In this document: in pieces, positions 33,685-48,100 of the stretch
Layout of the letters: each line of letters starts with the position of its first letter
Position numbering within the stretch: the first letter of the stretch is position 1
NCBI GenBank assembly: GCA_018873245.2
Contig: JAEMBT020000007.1
Coordinates: forward strand, 11,925,129-11,989,128
Length of the DNA: 64,000 nt
DNA from: Archegozetes longisetosus
Lineage: Eukaryota; Arthropoda; Arachnida; Sarcoptiformes; Trhypochthoniidae
Direction of reading: 5' to 3'
Program-made: the position numbers and the translations under genes
Notes under the pieces: generated by a model
Told to the model about the DNA's origin: nothing
Database searches by the model: none
Seen by the model: the letters and a program-made list of their open reading frames with translations, nothing else

Positions 33685-33743
33685 AAGGGTGACGTCCCAT
33701 TTAGATCCGATTGAGATCCTGCACTCGCACTCTGTCTGGAGAG
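33685..33743 (+). other. Exon-like segment of unknown gene
   Basis: A 59-nt segment is locally GC-rich, preceded by a pyrimidine/AT stretch with TTTACAG and followed by GAG/GTATGG, so it has the look of an internal exon. It lies within an open frame running 33590-33862 whose translation across it contains RVTSHLDPIEILHSHSVWRG. No homologue is recognised. It may be a 5' exon of the downstream gene, a decayed fragment of a mobile element, or chance. Confidence 0.18.
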
Positions 33744-35710
33744 GTATGGGTATTGCAAACTATAGATTGAGTCTTGAAATAACAAAGCTCAACCAAATGG
33801 TCGGTCGCACACGACTTATTCAAATAAAACATGCCTTTATGGTTACACTAATTCAACAATAATGGCTAGTTCTAATGCAAAAGTAATTAGAAAATAATTT
33901 AATTTAAATGTTACTGAACAATACTGTGGTGTATTCAGAAAATGAGTCTCACAACTGCTTGCTTTCCAACGTGGGTCTCAAAAGGTATTTCAACAACAAA
34001 AAATCGTCAAAATTGAATTTTGTTTTTAAAATTACATTTACGTTATCGGTCTATCTTTGAAATAAAAGGCAAATTATGTACATATGGAGTAACTTAGTTC
34101 CAGACTTCTGGTCATGTCTTTGGGAACTGATGAGGCTTTAAAGAGAAAAATAATGCGTTTATGTCAATGTAAATGCTATAACAAACAGATACATTACTGT
34201 CACTTAGTTTTGTGGTTTTTTTTGTTGCTGTCGTAGTCGTCATGAGAAAACCTAAACTTAATCATTATGTGTCTCCTCTCTCACACTCCCGTAAATGTTA
34301 GCTCAACTTTTATAGACCAGTGGCTTATCCTTTAGTTTTATTTACCTTAAACTCTAAGTTGAAGTGTTAAAACATTATCTGTTGACAGAGTGATGGCAAT
34401 GATTCAATTTGAAAAAGACCTGAGGATTGATCCGAACGATAAAATATAGTTCAATTAGATTTACTGTAGATTTTTGAATGACCGCAAACAGAAACTTGTA
34501 ATTGGCTAATAAATAAGATCTGAACTGAAATTGAGTTTTGCTTGCAAAAGTCAATTTTATTTTTCAGTTTTAACAGTTTCGATAACATATGAAAAGGAAA
34601 CAAACAGAAGCTAAGCCACTGTTGTTCTTATAGACCAATTGTGGTCCGTCGACCACATATGTCAGGCTAATTATCATTCGTGCAAATCAGCCTCCGCTTC
34701 ATTTCCACCTTTTGTATACATTATGTTGAGTTACGCTATTTTGTTTGTCAGAACTCAATAACGTATATAGTATTGTGTATGAACTCATACCTTATTCTCT
34801 TTTCTTTCCCTCTCATATATACGAATTTTGATTGAAAATACGTCTGTTTTGCTGTGCGATACTGTTTAATACATGTCTGACGAGAGCTGTTTTTAGTAAA
34901 GAACAACTTTTAATTTTTATTTGCCAAGTTTTTAATGATTAAACGTAAAGTTACTTATAATTTGCATAACTTTTCGGTATTATTCAGACAGAAATTCGAA
35001 TAATGAAAAGCACTAATGACCCAAAACAAAATTAAGTGTAATTAAGTTAATGAATAGACCAATTAAATCAATTATAATGACAACATATATTACTGATGAA
35101 AATTGTTGATTAGTTTAAACACATATTACGAGAAAATGATATGCATTTAATATACATAAGTCTATGAACAAAAGTAAGCTGTAGTTGAATGTAATATGTA
35201 AAACACTGTGTGCGTTGTGTTGTATATGTATAGTAGTAGCAGTTGGTTCAGTGTAAGTTGTATGCTTCAAGTTAGTCTGAGTTATACCTTCATGTGAAGT
35301 GGATGCGGACACGATTTGGCTCTACTCAATGTTATACGTTTGCTCTGTCTATGACTGTATCGTTTGCTCGGCTCCTGTATTATTACAAAATAGTGTTCAG
35401 TTATAGTTGACTGATGTCTACGATTCGTCGCACGTGCACTAAATTGTGACACAAACTAGTCCACAATAAGTTTGAAAAATTTCATATTTTGTGTGCAACA
35501 ATCATAACAATCACATGAATTGCAACTGAATGAGAGAGAAAACTTTCTTATTTATCTTTTTGAAACATAAGTTGTTGAAGTGGTTGTTCGGTGTGTTATG
35601 TAAGTCTTATTGACAAAAAGGTTTGTTGTAGTGTCCCAAAACATGCATTTCTTATCATTGACGGCACATATTCTGTACGCATCTCTTCAATGTATGATTT
35701 ATTACGGTAT

Positions 35711-35750
35711 GTATTCTACTCTATTATATTCTATTATATTCTGTTCTATT
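35711..35750. repeat. Low-complexity TA/TC-rich stretch with direct repeats
   Basis: CTATTATATT is repeated twice exactly at 35721-35740, flanked by degenerate copies (CTACT, CTGTTCTATT). A simple degenerate repeat. Confidence 0.6.
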
Positions 35751-38700
35751 TTATCCTCTTTTTCATCGCAATAGACTTCCAATTTTTACTCCACTATTTT
35801 GTCGAGTTTATTTAGTTATTCTTTTACTACAAATTATTGCCTAAATTTGCTTGAATTGAGTAACAATTTGTCAAAGCTTTTTACTTAGACTTATCTAAAT
35901 GTAAAAAATAATTCAGTTTTCAATTGGAGACGAGTTTTGTGAACTTGATCTGAGCTCAATCGTGTAGTCGTGCCATAACTGCGTTCGAACTATTATTCAA
36001 TTTTTCATATTAGTGCAAATGAATAAATTGATTCGTAATTAGATTCTAATTAAGTGCGAGAAATACTGTTTGCATATGAATAATTTGGTTGAATTAATAT
36101 TTATGGAACTGAATACTAAACAGTTAGTTACTTAAAGTTTATTGGATGCCAAACATTTTGATTGGTTTGAGTTAACTTATCTAATATTTGAATATAAGCG
36201 ACGAATCAATAGTAAATTAATGCATTAAACGAGTTAATCAAAAATCATAACTCAATCCACTGATTGTGTATTTAATTTGAATTATGACATAATCCTGTTT
36301 AGAGGAGTTTCTCAACTTTTGTGTTCGCATAAATAAACTGAATTAAGCATTAATTGATGCGTAAACCTGATTATCTGTGATTTAGTGAACAGACATTTAT
36401 TACACTGAAAAAATGATGTTTCCGCCAATCATATTTGCCAAATATATGCCTTTTAAATGTTAATTAGAATATTATATTTGCAGTAAATACTAGTTTTTTC
36501 TTCTTTTTCTTTCGGTCGTCTAAAAGTTAAGACTTTCTTCTTATTTATCTTAATTTAAGACGAATAACATTCATAAATATGAAGTTTTAGTATATGTCAG
36601 ATGTTATCCGAACACCAGGTATGAAATACATTTGATTTGAACATTTTTTCTTTTCATATTTCAGATTCAATTGAGAACTTCAAATCTTCAATCTTAAAGT
36701 AATAGAAAGCTTTTCATTTTGTTTCGTTTAATCATTGCATAACTCATCAAATCATTTGAAATACTCTTCACAAATATTAAAGCTTTGAATAAGAGTTCAA
36801 ACTTATACTAGAAGTATGTTATTTCAGAGTGTTTTTCAAACTCTGACTCAAGAAAATATTAAGATTTAGTTTTTTTTTCTAAAATAGCTTTGATTGGCCA
36901 GAGATTTGTATTAGAGCGTTGAGTCAACTTTTCATGCAGTCATTCGACTCTTCGATCTGTTTAGTGAATTGTTCGAACGTTTGCCAAATTGTTGTCGAAA
37001 TATTAAGTGATATTTCAAATTTAGAGACGCATTAATAATAAATTTTAGTCCAATATTTGGAGTGTACTTTTAGTGAATAAATTTGACTACAGCTCAGCTC
37101 ATTAAATACACTGTTTGGGTATAGGACTAAAGTATAGATATTATATACTGTTGTATATTGAGATAGACTTGAATGCCGTCAAATGGAAAATAATATGAGA
37201 GCGAAAACGCACGCAATCCACTAATGGAAAAGTCTGTCAGTCCATTCCTTAAATGTAACGCAAACATTCTATTGAAAAATATATAAATATGAATATTCTA
37301 TTTATTTTGTTAGGTTAGGACATTTTTTTTCAAAAGTTTGACACTTTGTGTGAAATGATGTGAAATGGGCGCAAACAATCAAAAGTAAATTGAATTTTGT
37401 TTTAGCGCAGCATTTAATAAAACAATTGTTTGTCTGAGACCGCAGTTTTCTGTTGCATAACATCTAAATATGTTTTGACTGTAGTTTTAGTTTTTATTCA
37501 CTTTTATAGCGAGAGTAGTGCTGCCAATACTTTGTCGCCTCTAAATCAATAGACCGTTTCTTTTGTCCTCAAACTACAATATTTAATTTATTATTGACTG
37601 TCTCGCAGTCTGACCCATCAGTTCCTGACTAAACTTTACAGTTGTATAACCAAAACAAAGCCTGAAGCCGAAAGGCAGTGGCGTAACTCAAACGCAATAT
37701 AGATTTATTAAGGGTAAAGCATAAACTAAATTTATACAGAGTATAGTGTATCTAATTTATAAGCTAAGACACCACAAATAGGATCGAACAGATCAGAGCC
37801 TTTTTATGATTAAACTTTTACTTAGCTAATAATGAATGTTTGACACCATAAAGGTAGAGCTAACCTTAAAGTAGTGAACTGCTCTCGCCTTATAGTTTAT
37901 AAGTGATCAAAACTGACAAATAAATAATGCAAATAAGTTAATGGATTTAATGAAAATTTGTTGCTCTAATGCATTTGGTTGTACGCCACCAGATCAACGA
38001 ATGAGTTTATCAGCAGCAAAACAAAGGGCGTAAATCAATAACGAATTGCATACAAATGAATGCCTTTTGTTCAATAACGCTTTCGCGAGTATATTAAGTA
38101 AATTGAGTTGTGGCCAATACTCTAATAGATGTTTAATATTGCATATGTTGTTGTTGTTGATCAGACTAATTGTATTTGGTTTTGTCTCTACCGGTCATAT
38201 AATAAACAGATAACTTATTGCATGTCTACACAAAATATATATATATCTATAATAATCCACACTTTTAGAGCACATATGGGATCTATTTATTGAATTTGAG
38301 TCAATACAGTCTATAAGCAAATTGAGAGATGAGTCAGAAATCATTCTAATGGTTATAATAGTGATTGTTGTAATAAGAATAAGATCCAAAATAAAAATGA
38401 CATAAGAATTATGGCCAAACTTTGTATGTGTGATGGACAAACTTGTTTGCTGTAATGTATATTGCTGGCAAAAGTTTGAGCATTTGTTTTAGTTTTCGAA
38501 GTAATAATCATTAACGATATAACTATTTAGGCGTAGAGCAAATACGAGTAAAACGTGATTACGTCAAAACGCAAAGACCAAAACTTCTATAAACAGATAA
38601 TTGGTCTGAAAAATTGATCCCTAAAATATTTGTCTATAATGCGATTCTATCGAATTTGAAGGACTGCAATGCTTTTTGCTGACTTTTCCTAAATCCTAAT

Positions 38701-39963
38701 CTTAATAAAGAGATCATTTTTCTATCAAATGTTGAAACAATAAAAAATAATAGTTTATCGTAGACAACAGTTTTGGGACAACAAAAAATCAAAAGTTTTA
38801 AGGGAAAACTTTTTGCTAAAATATATTGTTTATGTTTCCGAATTGACGTTTTTCTCTAAATCTGATCAGAGGTTTATTTCTAAAACAAAACTGCAAATGC
38901 ATTTCAGATATAGTCTGCAAAAGATTTGAAAATATGATTAATGACAATAAACTCTCAGAATGATATCATTAAAAATAAGTTGGACCAAATCAATTTAATT
39001 CTGTTTGAGCGAAGTCTTATTTAAAACATTTATTATAACTGGAACTTGAAAAACTGCTCTCTTTTTAACTCTTAATACTGTTTTTGTGCACATCTCTTCA
39101 GGAGAGGATTTAATACTGAATTTTTTTTGGCGAAGAAAAACCGATTTTATTTGCAATACTGTTTGGTGTGACAAAAAATAATAGCCAAAAGCAATTACAA
39201 GTCAAACAGTATATTCCAGTTTTGCGAAGAAAAGGCACACTTAAAATAACAGACATTTCACTACTTATTACTATTATTGCCACATCTGCACATCCGCTGC
39301 AATTAAGTTAGACTGCATTTCAATTTTATTTATTAGATATTCACGCACCATAAATTGTTTTTCACTATTTTAAATGTTAGTATTTATTTCTTAATTCTTA
39401 TTCTCATGTAAAAGACAGTATTATTAACACTTTTGAGTTATGAGACATTTCTTTAAAGTTTTTCACGTTAAGGCCCAAAATGTTCAGTACTTATTACAGA
39501 ATTTTGTAGCGAACGAGCTATTATTAGTAGCAAACATTCAAGCTCAAAGCTATACAATCGGCTTTAGATAATAAGATCAAAATGTTTTCTCTTGTTTTAC
39601 TAGTCATACATTCAGTAAATATTCTGTTGAGAAAAATCAAGTCTTATAAAGTTATGATATTCAACAGTATTTCTATGAATACTTTGAGCATACGTCAATG
39701 CATTTATAAATGTGTGCGTCCAATGCAAAAAAGGTTCATTAGTCAAAATTAATTAAATATATTATGAGTCATAGCATTTTAATGTTGAATTACCGCAAAC
39801 CCACAAAATGATACACTAGTAATAATAACTTAGAGTTAGACATTGTCTCGAATGTGATAAGTTTTGTTCACATATTAATGGTCCCTCATTTCTGCAAACG
39901 TCATCTCTTTTGATTAGTTTAGGTTTTTTTCAATTTTGACGACTAAGTATTTAACTTTATAAA

Positions 39964-39983
39964 TTTGATTTTTAAAAATCAAA
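39964..39983. repeat. Perfect 20-bp palindrome
   Basis: TTTGATTTTTAAAAATCAAA is identical to its reverse complement with no spacer. In AT-rich DNA such palindromes arise more easily by chance, and no adjacent element boundary is visible. Confidence 0.85.
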
Positions 39984-41958
39984 AATTAAAATTGCTTTAG
40001 CTTTAAGCTTCAGGTTTAGGATTGATTTTTCCATTTAAATTCATTTATTATTGATAATGTTGAGATTAATGTTTTGCTCTGATAATGTTATTTTTGTATT
40101 TGATCATAAAAAATGCATCTGATATCCTTCAATTTAATACTTTAAGATTGATCTGAGATCACTCTAAACTTTGTATTTTGAAGCACTTATTTCGAGATTA
40201 TATCTGAAAGAAGTGATGCATATTTGAAAAGATAATTGCATTTAAGTCTTTTAAATGGATTTATAACTGTGTAATAAGATTAATTTGAGATGCAAGATCA
40301 AATCTGTGGACCTTTCGCAATAGTAGATGTGTTTCTAAATGAAAAAACTAAAATAAATTATATCAAATTTGTAAGAGAGCCAGTTAAAAGCTTTTAGTTA
40401 ATTTAGTTAACGAGTCATGAATTCATTTTATTGACTAAAAAAGTGAAACCATTTTTTCAATAATAGGCATAACCATAATTTTGCTGATAGTTCCGTAAAT
40501 TGTTTGGCCGCTCAGTATAACGAGGCTTCCAATGTAGACATCCATGTGATAGACGGAGACATTCAATTTATTTATAAAGTCATTAGTCTTTTTTCTAACT
40601 TTGGTTAGTACTAACTAATTGAGAATTTTCAGTTGTGATATTGATCTTTAAACTCTGAAAATTGTTCAGTATCTTCAGAAAATCTTGAAATATGCGATCA
40701 AATTCTTGCACTGCTTTGATAAAGAAAGGTTTAATAAGGGCCATAATAAAAAGTTTTAATTACCCAAAACTTTTAAGTTGAGGTATAAACATTTTTGCTA
40801 TATAGAAATATTTGCCGACAAAAAGCTTTTATTGATTTTGAAGTCGATGTTATTTCTGGGAATAACTTTTTTTATTTGTGAAATCTTAACTGCAATTTCA
40901 AATTTTTGCACTTATATATTGAAAATATTTTTTCAAAAGTTTTTTCAATCTACTTTGTGAAGTGATATTACAATTGGGCAAGTTTATAATACCAGTATAT
41001 GATTAATGCTTTTTGATAATAACAATAATGGCCTTTGTCTAAGGCAAATTTATCTCATTCACCATTAAGTTAACTACTGTTTGTATCATTTATTTAAAGA
41101 ATCACTATTATTGTGAATAGGTTGTAGTAACAAAAAAGTTGTGCCCCCCCTAACACATCATTTTATATACACTCACATCCGGTGTCGACAAAATTATGCC
41201 AACAATTAAAGGGTTCACTCGACTGATGCTCTCTGTAGTTGAACTGTTAGTTAGAGTATTTTAATGCAGAGCCCTATCAAAGACTGCAACTAAAGTGAAA
41301 TTCAAACTAAAAAATGATACAATAATTGTATAGAAATAAATTCGAGTTTTATTATTTCTATCAGAAATATGATATTCGATGATTTTGTTTCGAAAAAGGT
41401 TTCAGCTTTCACTCAATAGCATTCAATTGTTTTTAATTTGTCAAGTTTTCCAACTTGAGAACTGTTTTGTTCGAATATAATTGGTATAAAAGCCATTAAC
41501 TTTGAGTGGAGTCCTTGTTCTTTCTTACTTATCAATTGTGTAATACAGAAGTGCTATCAATTTTTTCTTTATAACCATCATTATTATTGATATCCATTAT
41601 CATTAACTCAAAAATTTTATATAAAAGAAGTCAAGTAAGAACTGATGAACACTTAGAAACAAAAGTTGATAACTAGTAGCAAAGACTTATTTGTAATAAT
41701 GTGATGAAAATAAAAATTTACGTTTTAAATAATGGACAGATAAAAGTTTCATTTTTGCTTTATCACTTCTCAGGTTATCCTCAATTTTGAAGTGGCGTAA
41801 CCGTTGAAAAGTTGACATTTGCGTAGATTTGAAATGAAAATTGACTAACAAATTGATTAATTTTGCAGTACATTTTGAAATGCAGCATATAATATATAAT
41901 GCTCGCATTCATGGTTAATTCATTTCTAATTATTTTCAAAATAAATTCATATTATTCT

Positions 41959-42168
41959 TCACTTAACTGGTCTTTCGATCGATGTTTTTTGTAGTTTTAT
42001 GCTTGACGCCACTTTTGACGACTTTGTTTTTAAAAAGTGTGTTTGGAGTGGTACGTCAATGCTTTCTACAATTAATTGGATGACTTCTAGTCTATTAAGT
42101 TTTGGAAATAGATCAGAAGCAACAGAGAGATAGTCGTCACACCAAACATTAATGAGAATCAACTTCAA
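41959..42168 (-). CDS. Unassigned 69-codon ORF
   Basis: A minus-strand frame starts with ATG at 42168 and encodes 69 aa. Codon use is less AT-driven than in most chance frames nearby, and the peptide has a balanced composition (SVASDLFPKLNRLEVIQLIV and a Lys/Ser-rich end). No domain is recognised and no partner exon could be joined. It lies head to head with the candidate first exon of the beat gene at 42258. It could be a small gene, an exon of an unseen gene, or chance. Confidence 0.18.
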   Translation of the reverse strand: MKLILINVWCDDYLSVASDLFPKLNRLEVIQLIVESIDVPLQTHFLKTKSSKVASSIKLQKTSIERPVK

Positions 42169-42257
42169 TTTTGAATCTTGTATCGAATATCGAATGGAAA
42201 GGGACAGTGAGAGTAATTGACATGTAAATTATCTGATCATTTAATCAGGAAGTTGAT

Positions 42258-42330
42258 ATGTTGTTCGCTTCGCTCGTGTTGACTGTCGCTCACGTATCAG
42301 TCCTTTTAGTTTTTGCGCTCAACATATTTT
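42258..42330 (+). CDS. Candidate signal-peptide exon of the beat-family gene
   Basis: ATG at 42258 opens 24 codons, MLFASLVLTVAHVSVLLVFA then LNIF plus one base, ending at a GTATGT donor (42331). The peptide is a long uninterrupted hydrophobic segment as expected for a signal peptide. Its one leftover base T joins GT at the start of the exon at 45193 to give Cys, so the phase is right. An in-frame TGA lies 24 nt upstream, so the frame begins here. Beat proteins need a signal peptide and the first Ig exon lacks one. Support is hydrophobicity plus phase plus donor; the missing h-region/c-region distinction and the 2.9-kb gap leave room for another exon. Confidence 0.5.
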
Positions 42331-45192
42331 GTATGTTAAGACTTTTTGTAGTCGAACGTTCATCTACACATGAATCTATTGAAAACTATCTACAAGTTAA
42401 CCACACATTCAAACGAAAATATTAGTTTAAACTTGATGATCAGGAATGTTATCCTTTATTATGGAAGTTGCAGTTTTGTCTTTCTATCTGTGATCTCATC
42501 GATAGTCAAATGTTATGATAAGGCAAAAATACATTATTATTAGGTTATATCCTTGTACGGGTGTTTATCATTGAATGCATTAGCTTTTTACCTTATTTCA
42601 AATAGTTTTGCGTTCGTCGTATTGTGTTTTTGTGTTGTACTTGTGCACAAAAACTTAATTTCATTATGAGAGTGACGTAGATCGTCATTTTTTGAAGAAC
42701 GCCACTTGAAAACTCTAGTTTAGCGGATCCTTCGATAAACTTTGATTAATTATAAGTTAATCTTATTTTTGAATAAATTTGACAAATAAAAAGCACATGT
42801 ATGTAATGCTAATTTAAGTAATTAAATAGAGTTAACTAACATAAGATTTATTCTGTCATCATTATAATTTGGTTGAATTAAATCTCTGCAAAACTTGATT
42901 AAGTATTTTTGCATAACTTCAATGATTACTGAGTGTGGCGAGCATATAGAATAAGCGAATTAATATACAAATTAATTTCATATGTTAATACTGTGGAAAA
43001 GCATAATAGAAAAGAAAAAATGATTTCATAAATCAAAAGTAGAGGAAACTCGTTACCAAAGGTTAGAGAATCCCTAACGCTTTGCAAAGGTATCCAATGA
43101 TTATTTGATACAATATAATAGTTTCGATCGTTAAGTTTTCTTAAGCATCTTTGCCATACTTGTGCTGACAATTTACTTTTACAATTATGTTGCTATACTA
43201 TGTTTATCTAATTAGAAAATAGTCGTCCAAATTGCGAACATTAGCTGCTAAGTTACTGTGATCGTTTAGAGAGTTTAGGTAACACAAACTCTACTGTCAA
43301 AATATAATTAAATCGTACATTTTAAATAGCTGTAAATGACTTGACAACTATTGCTAAAACAATTCACTTGCAACTTTATGTGTGCGAGCAAAGCTTCAAT
43401 AATAAAAAATAGTTTGGTTGTGCAATGCGAAAAAGATAGTATAATCCATAGGAAATGTTTCCGAAAAAATCAAGTCTTTATTGAGAAATATTTTCAGCTT
43501 AATCTCTTGCAGCTTAAGGTTTTCTTCTTTCGATTAGTATATCTAATAAGTGTTCTTTTGGAGTGTGGACTGTGGAGCGTGTGGAGTGCTCCACTTTTGT
43601 TTCAATTAAAGCAATCAAATTTTGCTAAAATCGCATCGAAGTATTGTTGTTTTTATTTTTTAATTTCTCAAATATTTCTTTTGTGTTGTGGATCATTGAA
43701 ATTGAAAGTTATGGACCATATGTTATGATTAGATATAATTGAAATAATGAGCTTAAACTATGGCTCAACTATTGAAAAGGTTTTGAAATTATATTATCAG
43801 AATCAGACTATTATTGAATTGATATAATTGTGTATTCTGTATGAAACGTGTGAGTGATTCTCAATTTAGCTTTTACGTAAAAATGTCTATTTTCTAATCT
43901 ATGTGACAATATGTGGAGTTTGAATGCCTTTAACACAAACAGTTTGCATTATTGTCTGAGTACATGATGTAATTGATTGTGTTCGTCAATCTCAACAATT
44001 GTCAATTGAATCAGTGTAACATTTAGTGCTATTTCATTTTGTTATTCATAATGAAAGCTAAGGAAAAAGAAATCAATTCATGTGAGAAACACAGACAAAA
44101 GGCATCATACTATCAATATTTTTGAAATGCTAATCCGATTTACTCTATTTTACATTTTAATCTTATAGAATAGTCGTTGCGTCACGTATTGCCTACTTTT
44201 GTAGTATTAATCACTTTGCAAATGAAACAGTAACAATAAAAGTGTAGCACTTTATTTTATTAAATTGATTTAGATCATTATATAGTTATTTGAAGATACT
44301 GTCCAGAGTCCCGTATCTCTAGAATTACATAATAATTAGATTTTTATAATTAGAGCCATAACTGAGAAATAGGAAAACTTATAAAATGAATGTTTTCTTT
44401 TACTTGACTGTATTTAATAAGTGCTATGCTTTTGAGCAATACTCGCTCATTATTTATTCTACTGTCTACTCATAAATACTAGGATAATGTTTAATTCCAC
44501 TGCAACAGAATGTATCTATCTTCTTCTACCTAAATCTATAGCATTGACTTAACTTGATTCGCTAAAAAACTAGATAATCGAAAGTACGCTTCAATTTGCT
44601 TTCAAATTTTGTCCTTCGAAACTGGTAACCATTTACATAGAAAAGAACAAATAATCAAATCAAAACTAAATCACGAGTTTATAAATCAAGAAAAACCAAA
44701 ATAATGCGAAAAGGTTTTTCATAGTAATTGGTTTCAAATTTAAAAGTTTATCTCAATCATATGCAGCAAATAAGCAAAAAGCGTTGGCATTAAAGTAGAA
44801 TTTTGGTCATCTGAATGTTGGCCACTTGAAAAGATGTGCATTCATTGTATTGATTTGTCAATAATGTAATCGAGCGAAATAAACACGATATCTGAATACT
44901 GAAAATATTTGCATTCAATTGAAAAGACTTACTTAATTTTGATCTAACGATTTTCTGTTTAAACAAGCTTTTATTTACTAACCATAAAAGTTTTGATTTA
45001 TTTACTCAATGAGAAGAACAGTGTTTGCAATACACGATTATCTAAATTTATTTCTATACAGTACTTATGTTAAGCTAATATCGTGTGAAAACTTAATTCT
45101 TATCAGCTTTATATTTGCATCCGAGCTGTAACTTATTTGCTTTTATTATTTTATTTGGTCTCAACTCTACTAACTTTATATTTGTTTCTCAG
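42331..45192 (+). other. Presumed first intron of the beat-family gene
   Basis: AT-rich sequence, no coding support. Open frames at 42926-43171 (minus) and 43351-43728 (plus) have no domains; the latter is Phe/Leu/Ser/Cys-rich and looks like a chance frame. Confidence 0.45.
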
Positions 45193-48100
45193 GTGTTGAT
45201 TCGCTGCAATCGGTGCGAATCGTGGCTCCCGATTACGTGAGATTTGGTGATCCGCTGTGGCTTAATTGTACCTGTGATTTACAATATGACCAAATTTATT
45301 CCATCAAATGGTTTAAAGATAATCAGGAGTTTTATCGTTTTATTACCATCGATGAAGTGCCAAAGACTTTCTACAATACAACTGGCATTTATCCAGACGT
45401 GAGTTTAACAAATTCAGCAAATAAATATAATATTGCGCTAAAAACTAAATTACACGCGATTAACACAGAATTAGCGCTCACTTTATTGTTAGTGTATTGA
45501 ATTTAAATGTCTTATTTCTATCTTCAAGTTGAAGAGGTTTTAGCGTCTCTGATATAACATTGAGAGCACTTTCTTGCCGATAATTTAACTGATCTAAAGT
45601 CTCTTTTATCGGTTAAATTTATGACCTGTAAAGTTGTTTATTGCATTTGATGAGAAGCATTTAGAAGCTTTTAAACAGGAGCTAAAGCTGTTCTAATTAC
45701 CAAATAAAAATTTTTTGTAAATTGTCACAATTTTACAAATAAATGCTATTGTGAAGTAGCTTAGTGGAAGCAAGGATAACAATTGAAATAGTAGAAACAG
45801 AGAGATATCTGAAAAATCAATTCAAATACTATAATAAACCATGTTACTGGACAATATTGAAGAGTCGAGTAGCAAAAGAGGAAAACAATTCTCTGTTCTT
45901 CAATTTAGAGAAATTTTAGTGATTTATGGCAAGGATTTTGTGTGTCATTCTTTATGATAATATGAGAAATCCTCAAAATGAGTGTTACGCGGACTAAAAT
46001 TATAGTTTATACAATATCTCTGCTCCGCTCTTCATATATTGCTCGGAATAAGTTCTAGAGTGGCGTCACTTCTGTCAAACAAAAAGCTATTGTTACTGAG
46101 TATTTTGTTTAATTTGGTAATTCTTTAAATCTAAAAATTGTTTGGTTCCGTCACTTAAGGTTTAGCGTTCAATTTATAGTATTCATAACTTGCGTCTCTA
46201 AAAGACTAAATTGCTCTTTTTATTCTCCATTAACCTGACTCTCTATTTTTACGATACAACACAACCCCGTTATTGTCAAGTCATGTTAATTTGATAGCAA
46301 AAGCCAAATTTAATTAAATCAAACTTATGTTCAGGCATTTTCATAGAATATCTAAGTTTAAATCAGAGTTAGTTTATAATTGGTTTGTTGTAAACTATTG
46401 CAGTTTAATCAATAAAATATATTAGTACGAGTGAGTTACGCCAAAACCATAATATTATTCAATCAATTAACTATCGTTTGGGCGATAAAATTCAAATTAG
46501 TTACTATTTGAAAATGTTTTAAGTAGAGGTTTCACGACTACCAGAATTTAGTTTAAATTTGAATTGTTTCTGGTCAGATGTGAATAAAGAAAAATCATCT
46601 TTATTGATATAGAACCAAATTTAGCTGTCATATGTATGAAATGAAGCAAATGTTGACCGCATATAGTTTTAGTGATTACTTAATATAATATTGACTTTTC
46701 TTTATTTTGTTCAAATTATAGTTCTCGAAATCTGACGTGGGAGACGTTTATTTAACGAAAACTGATTACGAAACTGAAGGCACGTTTCGATGCGAGGTAT
46801 CTGCGGAAAAGCATTTTCAAACGGTTCATGAAATGAAACGCATCAAAGTTTATTGTATGTATAAATTGATAAACATTTCAATTTTCTTCATTAACAATAG
46901 ACGGAATAATTTGATGTTCATATTTCGAGCACATTTAGATTTAATGTGAACTTAGCATTAAGTCATGCGTCCAATATGTTATTTCAATTAAGTATAACTT
47001 TAAAAGCTTTTTTGGCAATTTTTTCCACTTAATATACTACGACTTATTCGTTTGTTTATAACTTGTGATAAAATTGAGCCAAAAGTATAGCGATTTGAAT
47101 CCTCTTGGCTTAGGAATCAGATGGAATACTCGACTATCATATAGTTTATACCAGTAGTGTTACACATTAATAGCAATTTACACTGCTTTTAATCTCGAGT
47201 GATTCAAGTTGTGCCCTAAAACAGATCAAAACTATAGACTACTGTAGATTCTATGAAATCATTTTTAAAAATATTTAGGGATTTCTCAATAAATGTCGAT
47301 TCTCGCAGTGAACATTCAATTGAAATTCGAAACTTGATTTATTTTGTGAACAAGCGTTTAAAACGTTGTCATTACTTTTTAAACTTGTTTGCTTCCAAAT
47401 AAATCTGAAAAATTCATAATTGATTCTCATTCTTTCTATTTTGACAAATTGGACTGTATTTATAATAAATTTGATCGGAAAGAATGTTCAAAAATTTGGT
47501 TATAAGCTCAATACAGGTCATACAGCGAATATACTTATTTAAATTATTTTGTAGCTTATTGGCTATTTCTCGACAGAATGGCTTAGAATAAAACAATATT
47601 ATAAGCTGATTTACGAAGTCAATCGTTTATTCCATTATTTGGATTTATTGAAGTTGAAAATTGGTCAATAAATAGCATTATTTTGGTGTTTATGTTCAGA
47701 ATGCAGAATAAGTTGTATAGATCTAGATTTTTAGTTGATTTTCTCGCATATTATAACTTTATTCTTAGCTATTATAATACAATACAACTGACTTATTATC
47801 ACAAGAATTTGATGCTCCAGTGCTTTTCTTTGTAATTTTTAAGGTTTTTTTGTGTGTTTTTCTTCTAAAAATTCTAAACTCACAGCTATTCCAAAGTAAG
47901 GGCTCTTTTCTAAATTTTTTTTAGACTACAAACTTTTGTAGACTTTAGAGATTTGCATACATTCAAATCTTTAGTGTGTTCTTATAGTGAGTGATGTTAT
48001 GTTAATTTTTTTCAGTGCAGTACTTATGAATTTTTGAAGATAACTGATTAAACTCAAATATAATAAGAAATGTCCATATGATTAAAGTTTGAGATAATGA

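Larger units (their letters stand above)
27462..42257. other. Gene-poor AT-rich intergenic region (about 14.8 kb)
   Basis: No supported gene on either strand. Open frames here are short and of AT-driven composition. Small structures seen are an inverted repeat at 28481-28514, an exon-like segment at 33685-33743, a low-complexity pyrimidine/AT stretch at 35711-35750, a perfect 20-bp palindrome at 39964-39983 and an unassigned minus-strand ORF at 41959-42168. The region precedes a neuronal-type beat gene, so it may hold its upstream regulatory DNA or non-coding 5' exons; this is inference. Confidence 0.5.

Noticed and set aside
35115-35312. Thr/His-rich minus-strand 65-codon frame
   Set aside because: Low-complexity GT-rich plus-strand sequence explains the composition; no homology or splice sites.
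40778-40960. Hydrophobic 60-codon frame considered as a beat signal exon
   Set aside because: Multiple hydrophobic stretches broken by Lys/Phe, no suitable donor; the exon at 42258 fits phase and length better.
43351-43728. 125-codon frame upstream of the beat Ig1 exon
   Set aside because: Phe/Leu/Cys-rich with no domain; it has no donor in the needed phase near a plausible signal peptide.
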